DNA of 17,638 nucleotides from Larix sibirica (GCA_004151065.3 NWUY0300001598.1:25535-43172); one strand, 5' to 3'; positions 1 through 8,559 are shown, numbered from the stretch's first letter. The notes: a model not told the origin generated them from the sequence alone. Program-made: numbers and translations.

Positions 1-120
1 CACCAACCTCAACTTGATTGGATTTTTGGGTGTCTCCTCCCAACTAAGTCACCCCTGAGAAGTATTGAACTCAAGTCACCTTGCTGATGAGACTCACACC
101 TCAACTAAATGAACTAGCGA
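1..120 (-). repeat. possible tRNA-derived SINE fragment
   Basis: Read on the minus strand, positions 116-100 (TAGTTCATTTAGTTGAG) resemble a pol III A box, and positions 72-62 (GAGTTCAATAC) resemble a B box (GGTTCGANNCC). The distance between them is about that of a tRNA gene. The sequence around them does not fold as a real tRNA would, so a tRNA-derived SINE head is more likely than a tRNA gene. The SINE body and tail would run past the left edge of the window. The boxes are diverged, and a chance match in AT-rich DNA is possible. Confidence 0.4.
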
Positions 121-809
121 AAATTAACTATTATTTTATACTGAAAACAATTATCCATAATATTTTTTAAAATACTAAATTAATTTTCTTTTACTTTTTT
201 AATCTTTTACTTTTTAAAATAAATACAAAATAATAATAAAGAAAATAAAAATATTAAATTATTGGATTTTTTTAAAGTTCAGACATAATTTCAAGCATTT
301 TATATATAAAATTTCTATATACATTTAGCATATTGTAATTAACACCCGACCATTTTGTAATTAACACCCTACCCTGACATGTTGTATTTTTCCTTTTAAA
401 GATAAAGTTTGGAATGAAGAAACCAAACCAAAAAGGACATCTTTTACCATATTGTAATTAGTAATAACCATTGACAAAAGAGTATGGCCTAGGAACCGGC
501 ATGGACTTATAATTATATGCCCATTAATTTTGTGCGAGGGAGATCTATCTCACTATTTCATATATATATATATTTTATGTAACCATGCATCCCAATGATG
601 AATTGAGGATATGAAATAAAAGTATATCATGGGTATATAAAATGTATAATGTATAGCCTTTATGTTTATAAATAAAGTAGTTTGTTTTTAATAAAATTTT
701 GAGGTGTAATTTTTTTTTTTCATATTTTTTTAAATAACAAAATCAAATAAAATAAGTTTAAAAGTTTAAAAACTTCTCTTAATTTGATAAATAACTTTTT
801 TTTTAATCC
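121..809. other. AT-rich spacer, no gene seen
   Basis: This is low-complexity AT-rich sequence with poly-A and poly-T runs and a short TA run near 562-573. The only structure seen is a direct repeat of TGTAATTAACACCC at about 334-347 and 357-370. No protein-like frame was found on either strand. Confidence 0.6.
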
Positions 810-940
810 AAAGGGGATTTGAGAATCTACTTCCTATGAATTTTTGTAGAACATAACGTAAAATTGCAAAGGGAGATTTGGGAATCTACTTCCTAGGAAT
901 TTTTTTAGAGTATAGCATAAAATTGCAAAGGAGATTTAGG
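810..940. repeat. tandem duplication, 58-59 bp unit, about 2.2 copies
   Basis: Copy 1 covers 810-867 and copy 2 covers 868-926. Both contain AATCTACTTCCTA, then GAATTTTT, and both end in AAAATTGC. A third, partial copy starts at 927 (AAAGGAGATTTAGG) and decays by about 940. The copies differ by scattered substitutions, so the duplication is not recent. No coding sense is visible. Confidence 0.85.
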
Positions 941-1499
941 TATCAACCTTGCTCAAATAAGTGTGTAAGACCAGGCATATCACAATAAGTGACCATGTGC
1001 ATCTTTCTTAAGACTTATTCTCCTTTTTCAGTTCCTATCACTAGCATATGATTTTTCTTTTCATTAAAAGTCATTCCATATACATATAATGTGTCAAGTA
1101 TTCTTAATATTTTAAAGATATTATTATACCTGTAAATATTCGTAAGAATCTTTCAAAAAAATTCATTATGATTTATTATTATTATAATGATTTAAAAAAA
1201 TTTATACTTAATTTTATAATTATGAAGAGTCTCTTTTAATGTAAAACTATATTATTATATTATAAAATTTAAATTCATATAAAATTATAACAATTTTCGT
1301 GATTATAATTCAAACTAAATAATATTATACATATTTATTAAAAAAATATATATAATATTTAGATTTATTTTTAAGATATTTATCATATACATATCAACAT
1401 TCATACATAATAATTTTCAACATATGATTATATTTTTGCGTGAGAAGGGGTGTACTATACTTTAAACCAAATTAAATTAGGCCTAGGACCTATTTTATA
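941..1499. other. AT-rich spacer, no gene seen
   Basis: This stretch is very AT-rich (especially 1100-1440) with short homopolymer runs. I see no reading frame with protein character and no terminal repeat. Position 1500 is where sequence with LINE coding character begins. Confidence 0.6.
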
Positions 1500-1610
1500 A
1501 GGGCATGGGTGGGAAAATGTAGAAGTAATTGGCTCTAGAGGGGAGGATAGCAGGATGAGGATTAATTTCATAAAACAATTAAAGGATAGTTATTTTGGTT
1601 TGCATTAAGG

Positions 1611-2185
1611 ACATGATACTTTGGTATGGTCGGGAGCTAAAAATGGAAAGTATACTCCGAAAGCACACTATAAGGTGTTAATGTCGATTTAAGATCTAGC
1701 GAAGCCTCTTTAGTGGTGGATATCGCTATGGAATTTTTATTACCCTTTGAAACATAATTTTTTGGGGGGTTCTACTTTCTAACAAAGCCCTAACATGGGA
1801 TTTATTGCAACTAAGGAACAAAATCGAGCCTGGGAAATGTTACCTTTACAAGGAAGCAAAACAAAGTAAATTTCCTCTTGCTATCGACTATCTATTTACG
1901 AAGCAAGTTTGGAAGGATATGGAAGGAAAGATTGGTGGTTCGAATATCTGGTCGGGTACTTCAGCAGACGATTGCTTGAGAAATTGGTGTAAAAACAAGG
2001 AGGTAAAAGATTACAAAGCTCTGCCAGTAATTATAAACTGGTTCATTTGGATGGCGAAAAATGCTAGCTTGTTTGAGGATAGAGATATTCTGACATTCCT
2101 TTGTGTGGAGCAAAGTTTAAGTATCTTAAGGCATTTCCCTCAACAAATAAATGAAAAGGAAACAAGAATAGTTAAACCATTGTAG
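1611..2185 (+). pseudogene. LINE ORF2 zf-RVT region (decayed)
   Basis: The pattern starts at 1616-1681 with DTLVWSGAKNGKYTPKA, matching the W..S.NG.YS.K start of zf-RVT domains. It then goes through damaged sequence to LTWDLLQLRNKIEPGKCYLY at about 1790-1846. In intact relatives the last part reads C..C with later H and C ligands. Here the second Cys is Tyr, and the later His/Cys positions are not recognisable, so zinc binding is presumably lost. The open stretch at 1805-2185 (126 codons) carries the end of the domain and the linker (KQVWKDM, then WFIWMAKNASLFED). It stops just before the RNase H part, which begins after a frame change. Only the domain family is secure; activity is not expected. 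Confidence 0.78.
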
Positions 2186-2187
2186 AT

Positions 2188-2620
2188 AAATTGTTTGGTG
2201 GCTTGGGCCTTTTTTGATGGGGTGTTCCAGGGAGAGGGAAGGCATTGCATAGTGGGTGGCGTGATTCATATTTCTATTTGCCATGGATTTGCATTCAAAG
2301 TAGGGCTGGAACAAGGCACAAACAATTATGCAGAGTTGAAAGCTTTATGGTTTATGTTGAGGATTGCTAGGAAAAAAAGGAATTAAGATTTGTAACATCT
2401 ATGGGGATTCCTTATTAATAATTAAATGGATGAGTGGAGAATATCATTGCCATAATGTGTATATGGAATCGTTGCTGGAAAAGACTAGTCAGATATCATT
2501 TGGCTTTGATGAGGTGAATTTCAAGCACACTAATAGGGAAAACAATTTTGAAGCAAATTCTTTAGCAAAAGAAAAAGTAATCTTGAATCAGGGGATTTGT
2601 TTAATCTTCAATTCATAATT
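2188..2620 (+). pseudogene. LINE ORF2 RNase H domain (frameshifted)
   Basis: RNase H removes the RNA strand of RNA:DNA hybrids during reverse transcription. All four landmark positions can be seen: D in WAFFDG (about 2204-2221), E in NNYAELKALW (about 2320-2350), D in IYGDSLLIIKW (about 2397-2430), and the C-terminal H..NR.NN.EAN (about 2524-2556). The last position reads Asn where Asp is expected. A frameshift in an A-rich run at about 2370-2385 splits the domain: the first half reads in the frame that ends at 2386, the second in the frame from 2364 to 2618. With the frameshift and the Asp loss, this is a pseudogene. Confidence 0.82.
2493..2549 (+). repeat. RNase H segment duplicated at 2945-3001 (copy 1)
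   Basis: This 57-base stretch, coding ISFGFDEVNFKHTNRENN, aligns without gaps to 2945-3001 with nine mismatches that I counted by eye. It is the authentic RNase H copy, because it continues in frame with the rest of the domain. Confidence 0.8.
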
Positions 2621-2689
2621 AGGAGAATGGTTTTCAGAGGATCTTGTAGTATGAAATGGGATGGTTCGGGTCTAAGTTTTGAGATATAA

Positions 2690-2860
2690 GTTATGAGATA
2701 GAATCGCAGGCATTTTTCTGTTGTTGCAGGCAATTTTTTGTTGTTGGGGGCATTTTTTCTATCGAAGGGAAGTTATGAGATATGACTGTGGGCATTTCTT
2801 CTTTTGTTGTGGGAATTTTCTATCGCTAGGGCATTTTTTATGGATCTCAGGAGTTGAACT
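2690..2860 (+). repeat. degenerate tandem repeat with GGCATTTTTT core
   Basis: GGCATTTTT or GGCAATTTTTT recurs at about 2709, 2729, 2748, 2790 and 2830, mostly with TGTTGTTG or TATCG beside it. Spacing is about 20 bases in the first copies and then irregular. It lies between the RNase H stop and the duplicated RNase H segment, so it is probably part of the 3' region of LINE 1, expanded by slippage. Confidence 0.6.
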
Positions 2861-2912
2861 TTGAATGTATATTGATGATCTTTGGGGCGATAGATCTCAA
2901 AAAGCACTCTTA

Positions 2913-3001
2913 CATTAGGCTTCGATGATGCAAAGACAGTTCAAATATCATTAGGCTTTGATGATGTGATTTTCAAGCATACTTACAGGGACAAAAATTT
3001 A
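2913..3001 (+). repeat. second, diverged RNase H segment in the LINE 1 3' region
   Basis: Positions 2945-3001 code ISLGFDDVIFKHTYRDKN and align with 2493-2549 at about 84% identity, ending at a stop (TGA at 3002-3004). The first part is repeated once more: CATTAGGCTTCGATGATG at 2913-2930 recurs with one change at 2949-2966. The sequences around the second copy do not match those around the first, so this is not a simple tandem copy of the whole domain. It may come from a second LINE insertion or from a small local duplication. Confidence 0.7.
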
Positions 3002-3458
3002 TGAAGTGGGCCAGATTTTGAATAGAAAACATATTTTCATTTAATCTGGAAACATGTACTAGGCCTGGACATAGGAATTGTTGATAGGGTTGTTTTACTC
3101 CGATTACTGTTATCAGGGGGGACAAGAATATGATCCTAGAAATACTGTTTTGAATGAATATTGAAAGAATAGTAACACCTCTAGTTGTTGTGTGCTTGAA
3201 TACATTTTGCTTGATGTATGATCCAGCCTTTGGGTCGGTTTCGGCGCTGAAAGGCCTTTTTTGTTGCAAATTATTTTTTTTTCTCTTTTCATGTACAGGT
3301 TGTGGAACCTATCTTTTTTCCGTTGAAATATAGAATGTAATCAATTGTTACTATGAGGAATTGTCTTTTTTTTATGTAAATATGACATAAAAATTCCTGG
3401 AATGCAATTAAATCTGTATTCGTGAGGTCGATATGCATAAACATACTATTAAACGTTT

Positions 3459-3500
3459 AAAAATTATAATATTTTTATTAATAAAAATATTATGATTTTT
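3459..3500. repeat. 42-base AT-rich inverted repeat (hairpin)
   Basis: The central 28 bases (3466-3493) are a perfect palindrome with no loop, centred between 3479 and 3480. After one mismatched pair (3465/3494) pairing resumes for six more base pairs to 3459/3500. It consists almost only of A and T. It could be a cruciform-prone AT palindrome or the remnant of a small foldback element. There is no U-tract context to suggest a bacterial terminator. Confidence 0.8.
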
Positions 3501-3911
3501 TTTAATGGAATTTTTTTATTATCATCTTATTTTTATACTTTCAAAACACCTTTTCTTTCATCCATATAAAATAAAACTTAACTAATAACAAAACATATAA
3601 TATTAATCATTTATCAATACGAGCTATATTTAAATAAATATTATTAATTTGTAAATATAAATTCTAAATGAATGGGGTGGAATACTCCTATCCTAAACTT
3701 TAGACCGAACCAAAAAAAATAATGAATTATGTTAATCATATCTCTATATTCGAAGTATGGACATCTATTCTCTAAAGTTTAAAATCGATATAAAATTTTC
3801 AGGAGTATAAGAGAATCCAGGAATAACTTTTTTATTTTGATGCATATATCATCTTCTATGTATACATAAAAGGATCTTAGTTTGGTTGAATATCTTGTTT
3901 AAGGATGTCCT
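3501..3911. other. AT-rich spacer, no gene seen
   Basis: AT-rich sequence without a convincing reading frame or repeat. Base composition becomes more even from about 3890, where the decayed minus-strand frame of the next entry begins. Confidence 0.5.
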
Positions 3912-4484
3912 CTAGGATCGAGAATGATCTCCACTCACACCTGCTACCTCTAGATTTTTCTTTGCAGCCTCATTTAAGAAAATAATGTGCTTTTATCAGA
4001 GATATTTCCATGGTCAAAAATCCTCTGTGTTCTCTCATATTTTTCATGAGGGAGGAGATAATTGAGGGGGATGTGGGCAACTAAACTTGGTTATACCTCC
4101 TCCCAAGAACCAATTGGCCATCTAATTCCTTTCCTCATTATCAATTAGTGACAAGATCTCATGGTCTCTGTTAATGTTGGAGTAAAAAACTTTGATAATT
4201 AGACTCTTGGATTTTGAGGTAGTGACCCTTATGCTAATTCCCTCATTTTGAAAAATCAATTTGTTGCATGCCAGTGAAATGTCCTAGTATAGATATTTTT
4301 GCAAAGCCAACCAAGCTCTTTTAAAAACATATTTAGTGAAGAATGATCCTTTATAATGTTTATGCCGATGGGTGAACATGTCTCTCCACTACTCAAAAGA
4401 TATAATTAACTCAGTCAAATGCCTCACAATGTAGATGTCGAAGCCTATGCCTCCCGATAAGTTGTTATTGCGCCGAGAGGCGCT
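3912..4484 (-). pseudogene. decayed coding frame of an unrecognised protein
   Basis: One minus-strand frame runs from about 4484 to the stop at 3914-3912, roughly 190 codons, without any frameshift that I can see but with eight in-frame stops. Its first 140 codons hold only three of these. The residue pattern looks like a real protein: RRNNNLSGGIGFDIYIVRHL near the start (4475-4416), HKHYKGSFFTKYVFKRAWLA (about 4362-4305), and NWFLGGGITKFSCPHPP (about 4104-4055). The stops are TAG or TGA with a single TAA, and several sit where CGA or CAG would be one transition away, as expected of methylated plant repeats. I do not recognise the family. It could be the N-terminal part of a retroelement polyprotein or a dead host gene. 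A lineage-specific repeat protein is a guess. Confidence 0.5.
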
Positions 4485-4489
4485 CTACA

Positions 4490-5060
4490 ACCCAGTATGG
4501 GGGAGATCGTGTCACATGTGTGNTCTCACAGGATAGTTGTTTTTCATAGATTAGAATCCTGTTTTCCAAGGATTCAGTCATATACTCGGTGGATAGGTTT
4601 CATCTTATTCATTAGTGCATTATGACTGTAAAATGTTTAAATCCTGTAACCATTGTTTTTAAGCTTTAATTAAGTACAGAGTGAACTTTGTCAAGTTTCA
4701 TTCTCTTCTTGAAATTTGAATGTTATAATGTTCAAAATGTATTCCTAAATAAGAGAATATGTGGCAGAAATTCATTTCAATATGAATCATGTTGAGAAAA
4801 AGATGCCTTATAGCAATTCTGTAATCATGTTCAAAAAGATATGAGGGAGGATCATTGTATGAACATCCCAGTTAATGATATTACTGTTTGAATTCTAGAA
4901 GTGACTCACTGTAGAATTTGATGGAATTCTCTAGTGCCCCGTTCTCCTTTTGGAAAGGAAATTTTGTAGAATTTGTTGGAATTTTGTAGCACCTCTGTTT
5001 TCCTTTTTGTGAGAATCGCTATAGAATTCTCTGCAATTCGGTAGCGATTTTGATTTTAGT
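4490..5060 (+). repeat. LTR-like region with internal 55-base repeats
   Basis: The stretch has LTR style: short motifs, T-rich tracts, and CTGTAAAATGTTTAAATCCTGTAACC near 4626-4651. A threefold internal repeat follows: TGTAGAATTTGATGGAATTC at 4910, TGTAGAATTTGTTGGAATTT at 4965 and TATAGAATTCTCTGCAATTC at 5020. The spacing is 55 bases each time, and each copy is followed by a GTAGC/GTGCC and a TTCTCC/TTTTCC tract. No TG...CA ends, primer-binding site or second LTR could be fixed. Position 4523 is an unresolved base (N). Confidence 0.35.
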
Positions 5061-5562
5061 TTGAATGGGCTATTACCAAATCATAGCATTTGTGGTGGTA
5101 AGTATAATTGTGTATGTTATAGGTGGCAAACAATCTTATGCATATATATGTAGTCTACTTAACAATGGTATAAAAAGAATTCTGGGCATATTTTTTGAGT
5201 TTAATAACATAATGTTACATTACACCAACTCAAGCATTATATCTACATTTAGAAAACACATTGACATAATTAGAGGTTCAACTTGGATGGAATCATCAGG
5301 TACCTTCATCTTAAACATGAAGAATTGTATTTTTGATATAATAAGAAGAAGATAATGTTACATAATGCACAATGGAGTCATGCTTAGTGGCACCCTCATC
5401 AAAATACCTAAAGGATATATCGAGTTGTAGGACAACTAGAAATAATTTGACTAGGATGCCATTAATAAAGATGAAGATATTTATTGCTTTAAGAATCATA
5501 GTCAAAACTTGATCACACAAAATAATATGTTAAAAAGTCAAAAGAAGTCAAAAGAATAAATT
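5061..5562. other. spacer, decayed element-like sequence, nothing recognised
   Basis: A plus-strand frame of 96 codons (5065-5355) is open, but its residue content is hydrophobic and shows no family pattern, and the start lies at the edge of the LTR-like block. It could be internal sequence of the same element. I do not call a gene here. Confidence 0.4.
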
Positions 5563-5841
5563 ATGGAGAAACTTACTAGCAAAGAATCAATAATCAATAA
5601 AGAAATAGTGACTTATCCAATTGACTTAGAGAAGTCATTAGATGTAAAAATCCAAACAATGTAGAAATGAACCAATATTGAGCCAGTCAACATAAAAAAT
5701 CCGAGAGATGTTTATATTGATATCTTATCAACTGATAAATCACCAGAAGTATCAAAATACAAAGGTTCCAAAAACAAGACTCAAAATACAAGGATACTTT
5801 ATCGTTGCTCTAATTATAAAACTCATCGTATTATTCAATGA
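5563..5841 (+). pseudogene. decayed frame with a possible zinc-knuckle-like C-terminus
   Basis: A single plus-strand frame from ATG at 5563 to TGA at 5839-5841 (92 codons) is broken by a TAG and a TGA close together near 5659-5667. It is lysine-rich, with NIKNPRDVYIDILSTDKSPE in the middle. At the end, a basic stretch leads to RILYRCSNYKTHRIIQ just before the stop. This resembles the start of a CCHC knuckle (C.NC...GH....C) as found at the end of MULE/FAR1-type transposases or in gag. The second Cys would have become Tyr and the rest is gone. Family assignment is weak. Confidence 0.28.
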
Positions 5842-6087
5842 ACTAACCAAAGATGAAATCAATATGAAAAACTAAGTGAATATCCTATTATATTGAAGAG
5901 AAACTAAGTTGTGGAATCTTATTATTCCCCAAATCATAGAATTCATCACCACACATTCTACATAAAATTGAATTAGGTGGTCTTACCCATTCAAAATAAG
6001 ATAGTTCCACTCAACACTTGGTAACTCATATTGTATTATTTCAGCAACCATCATAACTTCAAGAAAAGAGAATCACAAGAAAACATT

Positions 6088-6176
6088 ACAAGCCAAAGCA
6101 AATACATAAATCTTTTCCATAAAATGTTTTGAGGACAAAGCATATTTGAAGGGATAGGTAATGTAATGAATATAAA
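6088..6176 (+). pseudogene. possible 3' end of a Ty3-type polyprotein
   Basis: The short frame at 6125-6160 reads FEDKAYLKG and then a stop, followed by GTAATGTAATG. Plant Ty3-type polyproteins often end with FEDK/FEDE followed by a Gly-rich stretch, just before the polypurine tract and the 3' LTR. The downstream sequence (6170 onward) would then be the LTR. No integrase or chromodomain residues are recognisable upstream, so the call rests on a short pattern only. Confidence 0.22.
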
Positions 6177-6426
6177 ATATATAAATAAACATCAAATAAT
6201 AATATAATAATAAATGAAGTGTCTCATCCTAACTAAGGGACATGATCTATCAACCATAGTGACTAGTCATTTTTTATAAGTATATCATCCCATGGCATTG
6301 TGAAATCATATCTTATGTATTATTCATTCTTCAACTATTAAATACTTGTCCTATATGGATTTTAACCTATTGTCCTTCTTATGTTGGATATTCCTTAGTA
6401 AATTAAGTATTGTTCATTTCAACGAT
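6177..6426. other. AT-rich sequence, possibly decayed LTR
   Basis: No frame with coding character. The block lies between the possible polyprotein end and the TTAGGG-like minisatellite, so it could be LTR sequence, but no partner LTR is visible in the window. Confidence 0.3.
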
Positions 6427-6590
6427 TTTGGGTCAATTAGGAGTATTTAGGGGTAAATAGGGATTTATTAGGGGCCAATTAAAGGTAATTAGGGGTTAAC
6501 TAGGATCCACTAGAGATTAATTAGGGGTTAATTAGGGATAATTTAGGGAATTTAGGGGTAATTAAGGGAAATTTGTGCTAATTAGGGTTA
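6427..6590 (+). repeat. degenerate TTAGGG-type minisatellite
   Basis: About fifteen units of the general form AATTAGGGGTT or TTTAGGGG follow one another with 8-12 base spacing, all on the plus strand. Clear units sit at 6446-6453, 6477-6496, 6520-6536, 6541-6558 and 6580-6588. Plant telomeres are TTTAGGG. Here the core is mostly ATTAGGG(G) and units vary in length. It could be a diverged interstitial telomere-like tract, or a minisatellite inside an LTR, which is known for some plant retrotransposons. Confidence 0.75.
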
Positions 6591-6783
6591 TGCAAGCTTA
6601 TTTCCAACCCACTTTCATAATTAAACTCCAATTCAAACTTGCTACTTTCCATTGCCATATCCAATTTAATAAAAGTAATTGGTTATAAAACCATTAGATG
6701 ATAAAAACATAGTCATAAAATTGGGGCCAATGTACAACAAATATGTCACATTTCAAAGTCTTCAATTTATTAAATAATATTTT
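6591..6783. other. spacer between the minisatellite and the CACTA remnant
   Basis: Moderately AT-rich, no frame and no recognisable terminal repeat. The 3' end of the CACTA element should lie here or slightly to the left, but I could not locate a CACTA terminus with a matching partner. Confidence 0.4.
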
Positions 6784-7150
6784 TTACATATCTAACTTAT
6801 ATTGATCTTGAACTCCATCCAATTCAATATTTGACTCATTAATATCAAAATATGTATATAATCCTTTAGAATAATCAAAATGATAGTCCATAACCACATC
6901 TAGGATGTCTTGCACTAAGTTTTCATCCATATAATCATCATCATCAACATGGGCCATAGATGTCAATCAATGCTTGTATGATCAACTACATGGACCTCTT
7001 TATTTGACACATATTCCTTCTCTGCTACATTTTCTTGGTCTTCTTCATGATCATTCTCAAATCTATATCGATTATATCATACAAATATCCATAGTATCTG
7101 AAATCAAATGTTATTGGATCTTTATCACCCCTATGGGGAAATATTAGTAA
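6784..7150 (-). pseudogene. CACTA transposase tail, DUF4216-like
   Basis: At about 7112-7020 one frame reads DPITFDFRYYGYLYDIIDID, comparable to the ..YYG.L.DIIE..Y pattern of DUF4216, which ends many plant CACTA proteins. Downstream, an open frame at 6966-6784 is acidic (VDDDDYMDENLVQDILDVVM) and ends at a TAA. I infer that this is the C-terminus of the same protein. The connection between the two parts is broken, and the DUF4216 match is short, so the domain name is tentative. Confidence 0.45.
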
Positions 7151-7413
7151 CCTAAACATTTGTAGTTATCCCATTGCCACAAGTTTTTTTCTTATCATCC
7201 AACTATTTCATGCAACATTTTCACCAACTGTTCCACATAGCTATGTGATGTTTCACTTACATGCTTGGCATGTAAAATTCATTTCAATTTATAAATATAT
7301 GTACAAGTTAATTTGAGGGACCAAAAAAACACATAAATGGGAAAAAAGAGCTCAAAATAATGGGTAATTCTTATCTTTCTATCTTTTGCACCATATTCTA
7401 CATTCATTTCTTT

Positions 7414-7577
7414 CTATATCAAATTTATATCAATATACATGCAAGGTTTTCTAATAAATGCATCAACCCCACTCCATGATAAACCATGGTTATCTTCATT
7501 ACATCGTTCTATCAATAACTTCATCCAATTGAAATGATTTGCAATGTATAAATGCAATGCATCCCATTCTTTGTTAC
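7414..7577 (-). pseudogene. CACTA transposase, exon after DUF4218
   Basis: After the acceptor TCTAG (last base 7578) the frame reads GNKEWDALHLYIANHFNWMK and continues to a stop near 7414. CACTA proteins have a comparable segment after DUF4218 of the form ....W..AH.YVL.N......Y...H. The frame has no internal stop from 7577 to 7414, which makes it the best-preserved exon of the element. Confidence 0.65.
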
Positions 7578-7663
7578 CTAGATGAAGAAAGGAAAAACAA
7601 TTTAGGTACCAATCAAGATAAATAATATTGTACAAAGATAGTAATTACAATAAAATCCACTAC

Positions 7664-8050
7664 CTCTCGCTTTTCTCCATTTACCCTTCCCCAACAACAC
7701 CTCCCCTTCAAATTTGTTTGTGGAATTGACATCCCAAAGGAGAGGCACATTAATATCAACCACTATTTACTGTGGATACTCACTAATATACACCATGCAT
7801 TGAGATTCCATATATACTTCAACCATTGAAACCTATGGATGTGATCTTTGTCTACAAAAAATGTTCAATGCATCCAGGTACCTCTCAACCAACCACATTG
7901 ACCATACGTGTATAGTTCCACATGTTTCAATCTCCTACACTAGGTTTATGAGGTAATGTTCCCATGCATTCAAAAATCTTGGAGATAGACCATTCCAATA
8001 CTTGATATTATTTTTGGATTCCTTTAGATGGAAGCCAACTAACCGTGCAA
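7664..8050 (-). pseudogene. CACTA transposase, DUF4218 region
   Basis: One frame runs from 8050 to about 7762 with only two internal TAG stops and reads LARLVGFHLKESKNNIKYWN first. Then come HYLINLV, EIETCGTIHVWSMWLVERYL and SMVEVYMESQCMVYISEY. This matches the DUF4218 pattern HL..HLV.E....GP...RWMYP.ERY....K..VR...RPEGS..E.Y...E...F.SEY. The WMYP part has changed to WSMWL. Past a frame change, LWDVNSTNKFEGEVLLGKGK follows, as in relatives. The donor GTAGTG at 7663 starts an 86-base intron to 7578. The function of DUF4218 is not known in detail; it accompanies TNP2 in CACTA elements. Confidence 0.85.
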
Positions 8051-8559
8051 GAAAATTACATGTGTCACGATAACATTATACAATGCAAGTAAAACAAATA
8101 TCAACAAGTATTACAAGTAACATTTCAATTATAACATTTTACTTACTTCATGTACTTGTCAAGATCATACATAAGTTAATTTATGTTATTGTCAAAGTTG
8201 TTTGGGATCTAGCTAGAGTAGAATATATTGTAATAAGAAAGCAAGCATTAGCATTTAATATTGAATAAAAACAAACATCTCTTACTAGAAAATAATGAAT
8301 AGAGCATAAGATCATAAATATTAGAGATTACCAAACCTTAATAAAGGTATGACAAATGTGAATTCCTTGCCACCTACCAAAAAAAATCACATTTATTTGT
8401 TAATTTATTTATTTTTATCTTTGAAGCAAAGCCAATAGAAAAATTAATCTTCTATATAACTTTTTTTTACAATCACACTCTTTCTTTGTTAATAATCATA
8501 TAATATTGGTTGGTTTCCCATCACTATAATAATGAGTCAAATCTTGTGTTAGATTGGTT

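Larger units (their letters stand above)
1500..3410 (+). mobile_element. LINE 1: old, 5'-truncated L1-type retrotransposon 3' half
   Basis: The order is a zf-RVT (reverse-transcriptase zinc-binding) region at about 1611-2000, a linker with the plant LINE pattern NWFIWMAKNASLFED at about 2036-2080, and RNase H at 2195-2618. A T- and G-rich 3' region without a long frame follows. This is the usual C-terminal architecture of plant L1-type LINE ORF2. The reverse transcriptase and endonuclease are absent, so the copy is truncated at the 5' side. The 3' limit is uncertain: no clear poly-A was found, and 3410 marks only where LINE-like 3' sequence fades. Frameshifts and stops show it is dead. Confidence 0.82.

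Noticed and set aside
62-116. Functional tRNA gene
   Set aside because: Box-like sequences are diverged and no cloverleaf with acceptor stem pairing can be drawn.
2126-2314. Open frame of 62 codons on the minus strand
   Set aside because: Antisense to the RNase H and linker sequence of LINE 1.
2973-3269. Open frame of 98 codons on the minus strand
   Set aside because: Antisense to the LINE 1 3' region, which has a coding remnant on the plus strand; no protein pattern.
4440-4500. Short GC-rich hairpin CGCCGAGAGGCG as a terminator or riboswitch
   Set aside because: It is short, in a eukaryotic repeat context, and lies inside the decayed minus-strand coding frame.
5065-5355. Open frame of 96 codons on the plus strand
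   Set aside because: Hydrophobic run in AT-rich DNA with no recognisable family; kept only as a note in the spacer entry.
8083-8268. Open frame of 61 codons on the plus strand
   Set aside because: Antisense to the CACTA element between its TNP2 and DUF4218 parts; composition is typical of AT-rich noise.
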